A DNA stretch of 64,000 nt from Acinetobacter pittii (GCF_034064985.1 NZ_CP139249.1:1984001-2048000), one strand, 5' to 3'; shown: positions 17,961 to 27,102, numbered from the stretch's first letter. Translations and numbers: made by a program. The notes: a model not told the origin generated them from the sequence alone.

Positions 17961-17982
17961 TAAATTTAAATAGGATGAGTTA

Positions 17983-19107
17983 TTAAATCGATAAACTTTG
18001 TTTTTCTTCTTGAAATAACTGAATTAACGGTTGGGTTAATAACTCATAACGCCAACCCAAAAGATAATCAGGTAGATCTTGTTCATCACCTTGCGAAAGA
18101 ACATGTTGATGAATAGCATTTAACCATTTCTTTCTCAACAATACTTCTTTAGGAATAGAAGTTTCATTTATTGCATGAGCAAGAACCATATCCATTTTAT
18201 GTAAAGTTTCTTTAGACGTTACTTTAAAAGGTTTTGCAATTTTCGATGGCCACTGACTTTCGATAGGTAGATCTTTAAGTAATTCTAAAATAGTTTTGCC
18301 ATATTCACGAACCACATTTGGACGAATATCCTTCACTTGCGAAAGTTGAAAACTATTACGTGGATTCTTTTCAACCATATCAATCATGGTTGAGTTCCTA
18401 AGAATAAAACTACGTGGCTGGTTTGTTGCTTTTACAATGTATTCGCGCCATTCGCTTAAATTTTGTAGCTGCATTAGCTGACGACGTGAGTGACGATAAT
18501 TTCCCACATCGGTATAGAGTAATTCTGTCGGGGTTTCACTAATAATTTCTTTAGTTAAGCTACTACAATCCTCAAGAACGTAGTCATACAGTCCTTTTTG
18601 CTTAAGCTGTTCTTGAATATGACTAGCTAACTTCATTAGATATAAAACATCATTAGCTGCATAACAAAGTTGCTGAGGCGATAAAGGTCTAGCTAACCAA
18701 TCAGATCTTGTTTGATCTTTTTCAATGTCAATATCAAGGCAAAGTTTTAAAGCACCTTGGTAACTCACTTGCAGGCCATGGCCTAAGAAAGAAAGCCCCA
18801 CCTGAGTGTCAAATACCTTAAGCAAATCTTCTTGATCGGCATAATGGTAGATTAAATCGATGTCCTCTCCACATGCATGAAAAATATTTTGCTGTGCGAG
18901 AAAGATCTTTTTCCAAAACTGACTTAGATCTAATGAAACACCATCCAACAGATAGACATTGCCATTTACATTGACTTGGCATACTCCAAGTTTAGGCCAG
19001 AGTGTGTCAACCTTAATAAATTCTGTATCAAGTCCATATATTGAACATTGATCCATTTTTTGAAGAACATCAACCAATTCGGTTTGCTGTTGGATAAACT
19101 GAAACAT
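17983..19107 (-). CDS. rnd: Ribonuclease D
   Basis: A 374-residue RNase D, a 3'-5' exoribonuclease acting on tRNA precursors and other structured RNA. The DEDD exonuclease domain fills the first half: GLDTEFIKVDT holds the first Asp and Glu, ACGEDIDLIYH the second Asp, and YAANDVLYLMKLA the last Tyr/Asp pair. The second half carries HRDC-like helical domains (LSEWREYIVKATNQPRSFI). Start ATG 19107 with GAGA upstream. In many gammaproteobacteria ycgL follows rnd directly; here 3.7 kb of other genes intervene. Own terminator. Confidence 0.96.
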   Translation of the reverse strand: MFQFIQQQTELVDVLQKMDQCSIYGLDTEFIKVDTLWPKLGVCQVNVNGNVYLLDGVSLDLSQFWKKIFLAQQNIFHACGEDIDLIYHYADQEDLLKVFDTQVGLSFLGHGLQVSYQGALKLCLDIDIEKDQTRSDWLARPLSPQQLCYAANDVLYLMKLASHIQEQLKQKGLYDYVLEDCSSLTKEIISETPTELLYTDVGNYRHSRRQLMQLQNLSEWREYIVKATNQPRSFILRNSTMIDMVEKNPRNSFQLSQVKDIRPNVVREYGKTILELLKDLPIESQWPSKIAKPFKVTSKETLHKMDMVLAHAINETSIPKEVLLRKKWLNAIHQHVLSQGDEQDLPDYLLGWRYELLTQPLIQLFQEEKQSLSI

Positions 19108-19438
19108 GCTTTCTCAAGTAAATGCAAAGAGTGCTTTAAACTCTGGTATATATAACATAGAAGCAGAAAAATGCTACTTAAACCTTTATGAATACTCTAT
19201 TTTTGAACAATTTTTCGAAAATAGATAATTTTTTGATCTTTTAATTGTACTTTTTAAATTTATCTCCAAATATTCTTTATTTAAAATTTATAAGACCTTT
19301 TTCATGCTTATATTCATATTTTATTTAAACTTTCTACTATTATAAAACCAAAATAATATTTATGTTTAATAGTTGAATTCAATTTAGAAGTTTTTCAATT
19401 AAATTGATATTGTATTAATGAAATAAGCATCGCAATGC
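19108..19438. other. AT-rich intergenic stretch between rnd and recR
   Basis: 331 nt, strongly AT-rich, both flanking genes on the minus strand. It should hold the rnd promoter and ends in the recR hairpin at 19421. Nothing else supportable. Confidence 0.5.
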
Positions 19439-19444
19439 TTATTT
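19421..19444 (-). terminator. Hairpin overlapping the recR stop codon
   Basis: A 10-bp perfect stem AAATAAGCAT / ATGCTTATTT with loop CGCA, overlapping the recR TAA. The following T-run is weak, so termination may be incomplete. Confidence 0.6.
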
Positions 19445-20035
19445 CATTCTCATACGGTTATGCACTGCCTGACTTAAGGTATGGCTATCGACATACTCGA
19501 GTTCACCACCCTGAGGTACGCCCTGAGCAATACGTGTCATTTGTATTGGTAAGTGCTTAGTCGCCTCTACCAAATAATGAGCCGTTGCCTGTCCTTCTAC
19601 AGTTGCATTCGTTGCCAAAATCACTTCTTCAATCTTACCTTGGCTTAAACGCTGAATGAGATAAGGAATACCAATTTCTTCAGGTCCAATACCATCTAAT
19701 GGAGAAAGATGACCACCTAAAACATGGTATTTGCCACGAAAGCTACCGCTTTGTTCAATCGCCATCACATCTGCTGGTGATTCAACCACACACAATAATT
19801 GATCATCTCTGTCTGTTGAGGCACAAATATCACAAATTTCATGTTCAGTCAGAGAATGACAAACACTACATTCATGTATATAACTTGAAGCTTCATGTAG
19901 AGCATGAGCTAATGCAAATGCACCTTCTCGATTTTTCATCAAAAGATGTAAAGCCATACGTTGAGCCGATTTCGGACCAACGCTAGGCAATATACGTAAA
20001 GCTTGAACGAGTTGTTCAAATCTATCACTAAACAC
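19439..20035 (-). CDS. recR: Recombination mediator protein RecR
   Basis: A 198-residue RecR. From the N-terminus: helix-hairpin-helix LRILPSVGPKSAQRMALHLL, C4 zinc finger CSVCHSLTEHEICDIC, Toprim domain starting CVVESPADVMAIEQSG, and the C-terminal Walker-B-like RIAQGVPQGGELEYVD. It works with RecO/RecF to load RecA on gapped DNA. The start appears to be GTG 20035, with AAGGA eight nt upstream, inside the 9-nt gap to ybaB. The ybaB-recR pair is a conserved operon; dnaX is often just upstream of ybaB but is not here. Confidence 0.97.
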   Translation of the reverse strand: MFSDRFEQLVQALRILPSVGPKSAQRMALHLLMKNREGAFALAHALHEASSYIHECSVCHSLTEHEICDICASTDRDDQLLCVVESPADVMAIEQSGSFRGKYHVLGGHLSPLDGIGPEEIGIPYLIQRLSQGKIEEVILATNATVEGQATAHYLVEATKHLPIQMTRIAQGVPQGGELEYVDSHTLSQAVHNRMRMK

Positions 20036-20044
20036 TGAATTTCC

Positions 20045-20374
20045 TTAGAACATGCCCGCTAAGCCAGGTGGCAAGCCCATACCAGAATTTGCTTTTTGCA
20101 TTTTTTCTTCAGAAATCACCTCTGCTTGACGCACAGCGTCATTTACTGCAGCAGCAATTAAGTCTTCAATCATGTCTGGTTCATCTTGAAGTAATTCTGG
20201 ATTAATTTCGATACGTTTTACGATATAACGGCCCGTCATTGTTACTTTAACCAAACCACCGCCAGCTTCTGCTTGAACTTCAGTTTGAGCAAGCTCTTCT
20301 TTAGCCTTTTTTATATTTGTTTCCATATCTTTTTGCATGCGCTGCGCTTGCTGCATGAGCATATTGATATTCAT
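20045..20374 (-). CDS. ybaB: YbaB/EbfC family nucleoid-associated protein
   Basis: A 109-residue YbaB/EbfC protein from ATG 20374 ([20 protein letters not shown]); GGAG lies seven nt upstream. A longer frame to 20398 lacks such a site. Typical features are the Met/Gln-rich first helix, [19 protein letters not shown], and the C-terminal Met/Gly-rich [12 protein letters not shown]. It forms a tweezer-like dimer that binds DNA. Operon with recR, nine nt apart. Confidence 0.95.
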   Translation of the reverse strand: MNINMLMQQAQRMQKDMETNIKKAKEELAQTEVQAEAGGGLVKVTMTGRYIVKRIEINPELLQDEPDMIEDLIAAAVNDAVRQAEVISEEKMQKANSGMGLPPGLAGMF

Positions 20375-20633
20375 AATCTTACTCCGTATCTCTATCAAAT
20401 CTTTAAAGTATTATTCATTTCTGCCAATACTTTATAAAAACTTAATCTCGTTGAGCTAGCCTTATTGATCAAAATCTATGTAGGCTAGTACATTGAACTC
20501 AAATTAATCCGTAATTCTGACACAATAAAGTAATGTTTTCTATCAGTATCTCTAGCTCTATTTTGACGCAGCCATATACATGACAAAAGTAAAATTAACT
20601 GCCATTTCTTTAGGATTTAAGTGCTTTAGAGAA

Positions 20634-20870
20634 TTATTGAGAAGCCTGTAAACCTTCTTTGATTGTTTTATATTCGCTTAAAGGAACTTTTTTGAAAGAG
20701 TTATTCGCTTTTTCAATAGACTCGTCTGCTTCTTGTACTGATTTCTCCGCATTACTGATTAACAATGTTGTTTCATTTGATGCGGGGCTTAGAGTAGGTT
20801 TAGTTAATAATTTGTATCCAATGACACCAACTACCCCCACCACAACAACAATAGCAATAGGCTTAAGCAT
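20634..20870 (-). CDS. Small membrane-anchored protein, uncharacterised
   Basis: A 78-residue protein with one N-terminal hydrophobic segment (IAIVVVVGVVGVIGYKLL, about residues 4-21) and a hydrophilic Glu/Ser/Lys tail likely to form a helix in the periplasm or cytoplasm. The start is ATG 20870, with TGAG seven nt upstream; a GTG at 20882 is possible. No recognised domain. Stand-alone gene between ybaB and metZ. Confidence 0.65.
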   Translation of the reverse strand: MLKPIAIVVVVGVVGVIGYKLLTKPTLSPASNETTLLISNAEKSVQEADESIEKANNSFKKVPLSEYKTIKEGLQASQ

Positions 20871-20994
20871 TTTAAAACTCACATTTATTTTAATTTGATT
20901 TAAAGTCTTTATAACCTTTGCTCGGCATTACGATTTAAATAAAATGTAGTTTTTTTATTGCAATTGTAAAAATTAAGTAACTTTAGATAAAAAA

Positions 20995-21015
20995 CCACCT
21001 CAACTCATGAGATGG
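20995..21015 (-). terminator. Intrinsic terminator of metZ
   Basis: An 8-bp stem with one G-T pair and a 5-nt loop, followed by seven T on the minus strand, 44 nt after the metZ stop. Confidence 0.75.
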
Positions 21016-21058
21016 CTTTTAAGCAACTAAAATAGTTTCGACAAAAATTTTAAAATAA

Positions 21059-22246
21059 TCAGATAAGATCTAACCCACGTGAAATATCACCAATGATGTC
21101 ATTAATATCTTCTAGACCTACAGATACGCGAATTAAGCCTTCTTGAATACCTACGGCTTCTTTTGCTTCAACAGAAAGTTTACCATGTGTTGTAGTTGCC
21201 GGATGTGTAATTGTTGACTTCACATCACCTAAGTTACCGGTAATCGAAATAAACTTAGTATTATCAATAACTTTCCAAGCACCTTCACGCTCACCTTTAA
21301 CAACGAAGGATACAATACCCCCAAAGCCATTTTGCTGTTGAGCCGCAAGTTCATGACCTTCATGAGCAGGTAAACCAGCGTAGTAAACTTTCTCTACCTT
21401 TTCATGAGTAGATAACCATTCTGCAAGAATTTGAGCACTCTCACAGTGTGCTTTCATACGTAAGCGTAAAGTTTCTAAGCCTTTTAGAAAAACCCATGCA
21501 TTAAACGGACTCATTGATGGTCCAAGCGTACGAACCACACCAAAAACTTCTTCTAACAACTGATGATTGCCAACAACAGCACCGCCTAATGCACGGCCTT
21601 GGCCATCTAAGTATTTAGTCGCAGAGTAAATCACAAGATCTGCACCAAACTTGAGTGGTTGCTGCAAAACAGGTGTACAGAAACTGTTATCAACTGCAAG
21701 TAATGCGCCATTTGCATGGGCAATATCTGCAAGCGCCTGAATATCTGCGATCTCCGCTAGAGGGTTAGACGGCGACTCAACAAAAAAAAGTTTAGTTTCG
21801 GGACGTACAGCGTTTTTCCATGCGTCCAAATCACATAAATCAACAAATGTAATATCTACACCAAACTTGGAAATATATTTTTCAAATAAGGCAACAACTG
21901 AACCAAAAACTGCTCTTGAGCAAATAACATGATCACCAGCTTTTAAATATGCCATAGCAACAGACAAAATCGCGCCCATTCCCGAGCTTGTTGCAACAGC
22001 TCGCTCTGCGCCGTCTAAAGCTGCTAAGCGTTTTTCGAACATCGATACAGTCGGATTAGTAAAACGAGAATAGATATTTCCTTGAACCTGACCAGAAAAT
22101 TTTGCTGCAGCTTCAGCTGCATTTTCATATACAAATGATGAAGTCAAAAAAATCGGTTCGCCATGTTCACCTTCAAAACTACGAGTATGTCCGGTACGAA
22201 TGGCTAAAGTATCAAGTTGGTATTCTAAATCATCAGACTGGTTCAT
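21059..22246 (-). CDS. metZ: O-succinylhomoserine sulfhydrylase
   Basis: A 395-residue PLP enzyme of the Cys/Met metabolism family. The PLP lysine is in SATKYLDGQGRALGG, the phosphate-binding region is TSSGMGAILS, and YSRFTNPTVSMFEKRLAALD is characteristic. MetZ makes homocysteine directly from O-succinylhomoserine and sulfide. ATG 22246 is preferred over an in-frame ATG eight codons earlier because AAAGG precedes it. It is single, with its own terminator. Other members of the family (MetB, MetY) are possible, but the sequence pattern fits MetZ best. Confidence 0.92.
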   Translation of the reverse strand: MNQSDDLEYQLDTLAIRTGHTRSFEGEHGEPIFLTSSFVYENAAEAAAKFSGQVQGNIYSRFTNPTVSMFEKRLAALDGAERAVATSSGMGAILSVAMAYLKAGDHVICSRAVFGSVVALFEKYISKFGVDITFVDLCDLDAWKNAVRPETKLFFVESPSNPLAEIADIQALADIAHANGALLAVDNSFCTPVLQQPLKFGADLVIYSATKYLDGQGRALGGAVVGNHQLLEEVFGVVRTLGPSMSPFNAWVFLKGLETLRLRMKAHCESAQILAEWLSTHEKVEKVYYAGLPAHEGHELAAQQQNGFGGIVSFVVKGEREGAWKVIDNTKFISITGNLGDVKSTITHPATTTHGKLSVEAKEAVGIQEGLIRVSVGLEDINDIIGDISRGLDLI

Positions 22247-22382
22247 TAAATGTTCGCCTTTACTGGTCATGTACTAAAAAACTATCATCATTTTGAGTGT
22301 CTAGGGTATTTAAGGTCAAGGTAAACCTTAAAATTATCGCTTAGACTTTATTCAACTTTAGTAAATAGTTGGTAAAAGCAAG

Positions 22383-23468
22383 ATGAAACGCTTAAAGTCC
22401 CTTGTCTCTGAACAAAGTAAAATCAAGCACCTCTCTACCCGACTATTTCACCCTCAAACATTAGTATTGTCACAAAGCACCCCATTTGAAATGATTGGTG
22501 AGTTCAATCAAACCCGTATTCGTTACTACGCAGCTACTCAAAAACAATTTAAAGAACCTTTAGTATTTGTGGCTCCTTTAGCTATTAATATGGCGATCTA
22601 TGATTTATACCCTTATCGTTCTCTTATCAAATACTTCCAAAATGCTGGTTTCGATGTCTATTTGGTAGATTGGGGCCGTTTAAAGTTTAAAGATAGACAT
22701 CTTAACTTCTTATCATTTATTAAAGATTTTATTCCTAAAGCAATAGAACTTGTTCGAGTACATTCAGGAAGTGAACAAATCTCGCTACATGGATGGAGCA
22801 TGGCTGGTATATTCGTTACTTTATATACCGCTCTCAATCAACCTAATCATGTTAAAAATCTTATCGTACTTGGTAGCCCAATAGACAGTTATACCTCTGG
22901 CTATATTGGCAAGCTCTATCGAACCATGAATCATGTTATTGGTCGCAATAAAAAAATTCAGAACCGTATTTATGGTGGATTACCAAAACGTTTGATTCAT
23001 ACTCCGGGAATTTTAAATTCACTAGGTTTCAAAATTCTTGATCCTAAAGGTTGGTTTGATGGCCATGTTCAACTACTAAAAAATCTTGACGACCTGCAAT
23101 TTGTACAAGAGCATGCCACCCTCAGTAACTTTTTAAATAATATGATTGATTACCCTGGTGGAATTAATCAGGACATGTTGTTCAATGTGTGGCTACAGAA
23201 CCCGTTAAAACATGGCTTTATTCAGCTAAAAGATCAGAAAATTGAATTAAAAAATATAGATTGCTCTCTCTTGGTTGGTGCTGGCCGTAATGATCAGTTG
23301 GTAACTGCTGACGCTGCTTCTCCATTAAGTGAGTTGACAAGTAGCCAAGATGTTACATTTACGCTTATACCTGGCGGACATTTGGGTCTCATGTCGAGTC
23401 AGGCAAGTGCGCTGGAGTTCTGGCCCCAACTAGCGAAATGGCTGACCGAACGCTCAACAAAAATTTAA
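22383..23468 (+). CDS. Alpha/beta hydrolase related to class III PHA synthase
   Basis: A 361-residue alpha/beta hydrolase. The layout resembles PhaC: FVAPLAINMAIYDLYPYRSL, DVYLVDWGRLKFKDR, nucleophile elbow HGWSMAG, and a late Asp (GAGRNDQLV) and His (GGHLGLM) completing the triad. The nucleophile is Ser139, where true PHA synthases have Cys, so it is more likely a depolymerase, esterase or lipase than a synthase. No signal peptide. Divergent from metZ across 136 nt. A phasin is encoded at 54.5 kb in this window; a functional link is possible but unproven. Confidence 0.75.
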   Translation: MKRLKSLVSEQSKIKHLSTRLFHPQTLVLSQSTPFEMIGEFNQTRIRYYAATQKQFKEPLVFVAPLAINMAIYDLYPYRSLIKYFQNAGFDVYLVDWGRLKFKDRHLNFLSFIKDFIPKAIELVRVHSGSEQISLHGWSMAGIFVTLYTALNQPNHVKNLIVLGSPIDSYTSGYIGKLYRTMNHVIGRNKKIQNRIYGGLPKRLIHTPGILNSLGFKILDPKGWFDGHVQLLKNLDDLQFVQEHATLSNFLNNMIDYPGGINQDMLFNVWLQNPLKHGFIQLKDQKIELKNIDCSLLVGAGRNDQLVTADAASPLSELTSSQDVTFTLIPGGHLGLMSSQASALEFWPQLAKWLTERSTKI

Positions 23469-23767
23469 GGATAAGATCAGGATTCAATCTATGGGATTTG
23501 TTAGAAGATCTATTTAATTATTCTTTTTGCTCATCACTTGCGATTATAAGACGTTCAACAACCATTAGATTCTGGAAAAACATATAATTTTTTAGTTAAG
23601 TTTATGTTTTTATTTAATATTTTTAAGTTATTGATATCTAATAATTTTATTTATTCTTTGAACAAATTATAAACCAAAATGACACTTGAGTAATTAATAG
23701 TCATTGAAATCTTGGCAATAAACCTTATATTGAGTACAGGTTCATACCTTTAACTGAGGAAAAGCTC

Positions 23768-24037
23768 ATGAATAAATTTATGGTTGCAGTCTTTACGGGC
23801 ATGGTGAGCATTGCTAGTTTAGGCGTACAAGCTGCAACACCTGAGCAAGAATGTCAAAAATTGCAAGACGATTACAATTTGATTTATGCATCAAAAGGCT
23901 TTTGTTTTAAAGATCCTGATGCAAAAGAGAAATATGGTAATGAAAACTGTCATACGACAAAACCTAAGTTTTCTGACAAAGAGCAACAACGTCTTGACGC
24001 TATTAAAGAACGTCAGAAAGAATTGAAATGTAAATAA
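23768..24037 (+). CDS. Secreted YARHG-domain protein
   Basis: An 89-residue protein with a signal peptide (MNKFMVAVFTGMVSIASLGV, cleaved after VQAA) and a mature part of about 66 residues that fits the YARHG domain (DDYNLIYASKGFCF, then KFSDKEQQRLDAIKERQKEL). Four mature Cys (in EQECQK, GFCFKD, NENCHT and the C-terminal LKCK) probably form two disulfides in the periplasm. YARHG domains occur in extracellular proteins of unknown function. Start ATG 23768 after GAGGA. Followed by a HIT gene only 17 nt downstream. Confidence 0.8.
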   Translation: MNKFMVAVFTGMVSIASLGVQAATPEQECQKLQDDYNLIYASKGFCFKDPDAKEKYGNENCHTTKPKFSDKEQQRLDAIKERQKELKCK

Positions 24038-24054
24038 TTTTAAAGGAATAATAC

Positions 24055-24468
24055 ATGGCATATGATGATCAAAATATCTTCGCAAAAATTTTACGTGGAG
24101 AACTTCCTGCGATAAAAGTCTATGAAGATGATCAAGTTCTAGCTTTTATGGATATTATGCCTCAAACCGATGGTCATACATTAGTTATTCCAAAAACACC
24201 AGCTGTAACACTCTTAGATTTACCTCCTGAAGCAGCGGCATATACTATACAAATTGTCCAAAAAATTGCCAAGGCAATGGAAAAGGCGCTCAATTTAGAA
24301 GGTATTGTCTTAATGCAACTTTCTGGAGCAGCGGCGGGGCAAACTGTTCCACATGTTCATTTTCACCTTATTCCAACAAATGTGCATCAACTTGGACGCC
24401 ATGCTGTAGAGTTAGGTGATCAAGAAAAAATTAAAGAATTAGCGGAAAAAATTAAAGCAGCTCTTTGA
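24055..24468 (+). CDS. HIT family nucleotide-binding hydrolase
   Basis: A 137-residue histidine-triad protein. The triad HxHxH is visible as HVHFH in VPHVHFHLIP, and the N-terminal NIFAKILRGELPAIKVYEDD is typical of the Hint/HinT branch. These enzymes hydrolyse AMP-lysine-type or dinucleoside phosphates. Start ATG 24055 with AAAGGA upstream, 17 nt after the YARHG gene, so the pair is probably cotranscribed; no functional link is known. Strong terminator follows. Confidence 0.92.
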   Translation: MAYDDQNIFAKILRGELPAIKVYEDDQVLAFMDIMPQTDGHTLVIPKTPAVTLLDLPPEAAAYTIQIVQKIAKAMEKALNLEGIVLMQLSGAAAGQTVPHVHFHLIPTNVHQLGRHAVELGDQEKIKELAEKIKAAL

Positions 24469-24481
24469 TTTTTCAATTATT

Positions 24482-24505
24482 AAAGCGGAGTTTAGACTCC
24501 GCTTT
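24482..24505 (+). terminator. Intrinsic terminator of the HIT gene
   Basis: A 10-bp perfect stem AAAGCGGAGT / ACTCCGCTTT, TTAG loop, followed by TTTT. Confidence 0.92.
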
Positions 24506-24723
24506 TTTTCGTTTTAAGAAATATAAAAAATTAAAAAACTAATTTATTTCTAAATTTTAAGCGTCATAAAACTGTCATTTATTCTTCACTTCTCTGTCAC
24601 AAAATTTACCGATACTGCTTAGCAAGTTGGTGAGCTTTTGTAACTTTTTGTACATAAGTCAACTACAAAATAAATAGTTAGCTAGGCATACGCCCTTTTT
24701 AAATACCTTTTGGAGAAATCTCA

Positions 24724-25842
24724 ATGAAGAAATTGCTACTCGCTGCCGCAGTTGCAACTTTGAGCATAAACGCGGTGCAAGCAGCGCCAACTTTGTATGG
24801 CAAACTAAATGTTTCTGTTAACCAAGTTGATAATAAAAATTTCGATGGAAAAAGTGACGTTACCGAAATTAACTCAAACTCTTCTCGTATTGGGGTCAAA
24901 GGCGAAGAGAAATTAACTGACAAATTATCTGCTGTTTATTTAGCTGAGTGGGCAATTTCTACTGATGGTTCGGGTTCTGATACTGACCTTAGCGCGCGTA
25001 ACCGTTTTATTGGATTAAAAACTGAAGGTGTTGGTACTTTAAAAGTCGGTAAGTATGATTCTTACTTCAAAACTGCTGCTGGTGGTAACCAAGACATCTT
25101 TAATGACGATACACGTTTAGATATTACTAATATCATGTACGGTGAAAACCGTTTAGACAACGTGATTGGTTTTGAATTAGACCCTAAATTATTAGCTGGT
25201 TTAACATTCAATATCATGGCTCAAACTGGTGAAAGCACCTCTGATAGCAAACAAGGTGAAACTGGTAAAGACAGCAAAAATGATAGCTTCGACTCTGTAT
25301 CAACTTCGCTTGGTTACGAAAACAAAGATATCGGTTTAGCAATTGCTGCTGCTGGTGACTTTGGTATTAAAGGTAAATATGCAGCTTACGGTCTAAAAGA
25401 TGTCTATACAGATGCTTACCGTGTAACTGGTTCTTATGACATTGCTAAATCTGGTTTTGTAATTGGCGCTTTATGGCAACATGCTGAACCTACTGATGAC
25501 TTGACTGCTTATAAAACGTCAAAAACTACGCGTGTAGATGGTGTTGATAAAACTACAGATACCTATACAAACTACAAAGGTTTAGAAGAAGAAGCATATG
25601 CAGTAACAGCTGCTTATAAAATTCCAAACACTAAACTTAAAGTGAAAGCAGAATACGCTTCTGCTGAAACACAAGTAAGCGGTAAACAAGATCGTAAAAT
25701 TGACTTATACGGTTTAGGTCTTGATTACCAAATCAATAAACAAGCTCGCTTCTACGGTATCGTTGCTCAACAAAAACGTGACTGGTTGAACGACGACGAC
25801 AAACAAACTGTTGTAGGTACGGGTATCGAATATAACTTCTAA
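24724..25842 (+). CDS. Gram-negative porin, 16-stranded type
   Basis: A 372-residue outer-membrane porin. Signal peptide MKKLLLAAAVATLSINAVQA with cleavage after AVQA; the mature protein begins APTLYGKLNVSV, the usual first strand of neisserial/OmpC-like porins. Further marks are SSRIGVKGEEKL, ARNRFIGLKTEGVGTLKVGK (the L3 region follows) and the C-terminal YNF aromatic residue recognised by BamA. It should form a trimeric diffusion channel. The long 5' leader after the HIT terminator suggests its own strong promoter. Specificity unknown. Confidence 0.9.
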   Translation: MKKLLLAAAVATLSINAVQAAPTLYGKLNVSVNQVDNKNFDGKSDVTEINSNSSRIGVKGEEKLTDKLSAVYLAEWAISTDGSGSDTDLSARNRFIGLKTEGVGTLKVGKYDSYFKTAAGGNQDIFNDDTRLDITNIMYGENRLDNVIGFELDPKLLAGLTFNIMAQTGESTSDSKQGETGKDSKNDSFDSVSTSLGYENKDIGLAIAAAGDFGIKGKYAAYGLKDVYTDAYRVTGSYDIAKSGFVIGALWQHAEPTDDLTAYKTSKTTRVDGVDKTTDTYTNYKGLEEEAYAVTAAYKIPNTKLKVKAEYASAETQVSGKQDRKIDLYGLGLDYQINKQARFYGIVAQQKRDWLNDDDKQTVVGTGIEYNF

Positions 25843-25865
25843 TTAGTTATGTTTGCTCCAGATCT

Positions 25866-25895
25866 AAAATAAAAGGGCTTATGCCCTTTTATTTT
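25866..25895 (+). terminator. Intrinsic terminator of the porin gene
   Basis: A 13-bp perfect stem AAAATAAAAGGGC / GCCCTTTTATTTT with TTAT loop, 23 nt after the porin stop. Confidence 0.92.
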
Positions 25896-25911
25896 GTTGG
25901 CACAATAAAAT

Positions 25912-25933
25912 AGCCGATATAAAAATATCGGCT
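25912..25933 (-). terminator. Intrinsic terminator of the YidB gene
   Basis: A 9-bp perfect stem AGCCGATAT / ATATCGGCT with a 4-nt loop, followed on the minus strand by ATTTTATT, 17 nt after the convergent YidB-like gene. Confidence 0.85.
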
Positions 25934-25950
25934 TTTAAAGAATTTATATC

Positions 25951-26541
25951 TTATTTTAAGAAACCACTTACAAGATTCATAACGTTTTGAATATCTTGGT
26001 TTGCTTCTTGATGATCAGTACTGTCACCTTGAGGTATTAATGAATCAATGACCTGAGGTAAGACTGAAGCAATTGCACCGTAAACTTGCTCTTTTGGCGC
26101 TTGGGCTTGCTCAGCAACTTGTTCAATGTCGGCTGGATTAAATAAACTCTGTAATTGCTGAGTCGGAACTTCGCTATTACTTTGATTTGGATCAACCCAG
26201 CTTTGAACCTGGCTTCCTAAACCCGCACCTTTCAACTTTTCTAATGCAGCCTGTAAACCACCTTGTTGCTGCACCCAACCTAAGATTAAAGGCACAACTG
26301 CAATTAATAAACTTTGTACACCGCCACCTGCTTGAGGTGTGTTGTTATTGCCAGTCACTTGCCCTAATACAGAACCTAGTACGCCCCCAAGACCACCTTG
26401 GGTACCAGATGAAGTATTACCACCCATTTGTCCGAGTACTGAACCTAAAATTCCACCTAAACCACCTTGACCTGACGCTTGTTGATTCCCACCTAAAGCT
26501 TGCTTAGCCAAAACTTCTACAATATTGCTTAAATTTGTCAT
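25951..26541 (-). CDS. YidB family (DUF937) protein
   Basis: A 196-residue protein with a Gly/Gln-rich N-terminal half, including two tandem imperfect copies of GGLGGILGSVLGQ (about residues 26-67), followed by a hydrophobic helix-rich half (GGVQSLLIAVVPLILGWVQ) and a VQSWVDPNQSN segment typical of YidB. Function of YidB proteins is unknown; no signal peptide. ATG 26541 with GAGT upstream. Convergent with the porin. The low-complexity repeat could vary in length between strains. Confidence 0.85.
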   Translation of the reverse strand: MTNLSNIVEVLAKQALGGNQQASGQGGLGGILGSVLGQMGGNTSSGTQGGLGGVLGSVLGQVTGNNNTPQAGGGVQSLLIAVVPLILGWVQQQGGLQAALEKLKGAGLGSQVQSWVDPNQSNSEVPTQQLQSLFNPADIEQVAEQAQAPKEQVYGAIASVLPQVIDSLIPQGDSTDHQEANQDIQNVMNLVSGFLK

Positions 26542-26640
26542 GAGTAACTCTTATGTATGGTTTATATATGAGCATACGCGTTTTTTTGTTAAGACAGCAA
26601 AAATCAAATTGTTAAATTTTGAAAGAGATTGAAAGGTCTT

Positions 26641-27102
26641 TTACCAACGGAATTTATTCCAGTTTTCCGGATTTGCCCAAAATTTTGAATTAAACCAGTC
26701 TGGTACATGCTTATAGGTCAAAATATTAAATTGCCATAAAGCAAAATCACTATCATGTGAAGTTTTATCAATAAGTTGAGTAAAACCTAAAGAACGTAAT
26801 AACTGCTCATCACTGCGTTTACTTACCACTACAATTCGTTTCGCTAATAAATCTCTTAGCTTTACTAATAATTGTGATTTTTGCACATCGCTGATGTTCT
26901 GCATTTCATCAGTATCGAACAATACAAAACCCAAATCATAACGCTGAGTAAAAGGCAGACTTAAAAGCTCAGTTACGGTAAAATAGTGCCATTGAATTGC
27001 GTTATTCTGGTCAATTTTCTGGCCAATACAAAGTGCAGTATGAATGGGCTGTTCGTTTGATAAATCGTCTAGCATAGAAGTGATGACATTTTGTTCAGCC
27101 AT
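26641..27102 (-). CDS. DUF6231 family protein
   Basis: A 153-residue protein of the DUF6231 type, which in Acinetobacter and Pseudomonas lies beside a DUF2797 gene, as here (40 nt apart, divergent). It has the outline of a cut-down Rossmann-like methyltransferase fold: ALCIGQKIDQ, YDLGFVLFDTDEM, KRIVVVSKRSDEQLL. The SAM-binding glycines are missing, so catalysis is doubtful. C-terminal WFNSKFWANPENWNKFRW is Trp-rich. Function unknown. Confidence 0.75.
   Translation of the reverse strand: MAEQNVITSMLDDLSNEQPIHTALCIGQKIDQNNAIQWHYFTVTELLSLPFTQRYDLGFVLFDTDEMQNISDVQKSQLLVKLRDLLAKRIVVVSKRSDEQLLRSLGFTQLIDKTSHDSDFALWQFNILTYKHVPDWFNSKFWANPENWNKFRW

Larger units (their letters stand above)
17527..17982. 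other. Convergent intergenic region between azoR and rnd
   Basis: 456 nt, very AT-rich, with one terminator at each end and no gene I can support. It is the right edge of the accessory-looking patch. I saw no repeat matching the left edge. Confidence 0.5.

Noticed and set aside
14304..17982. Prophage or transposon remnant between ycgL and rnd
   Set aside because: No integrase, transposase, terminal repeats or tRNA attachment site could be seen; only gene content suggests acquisition.
26187..26507. Plus-strand ORF opposite the YidB gene
   Set aside because: Results from the Gly/Gln repeat read backwards; no start signal.
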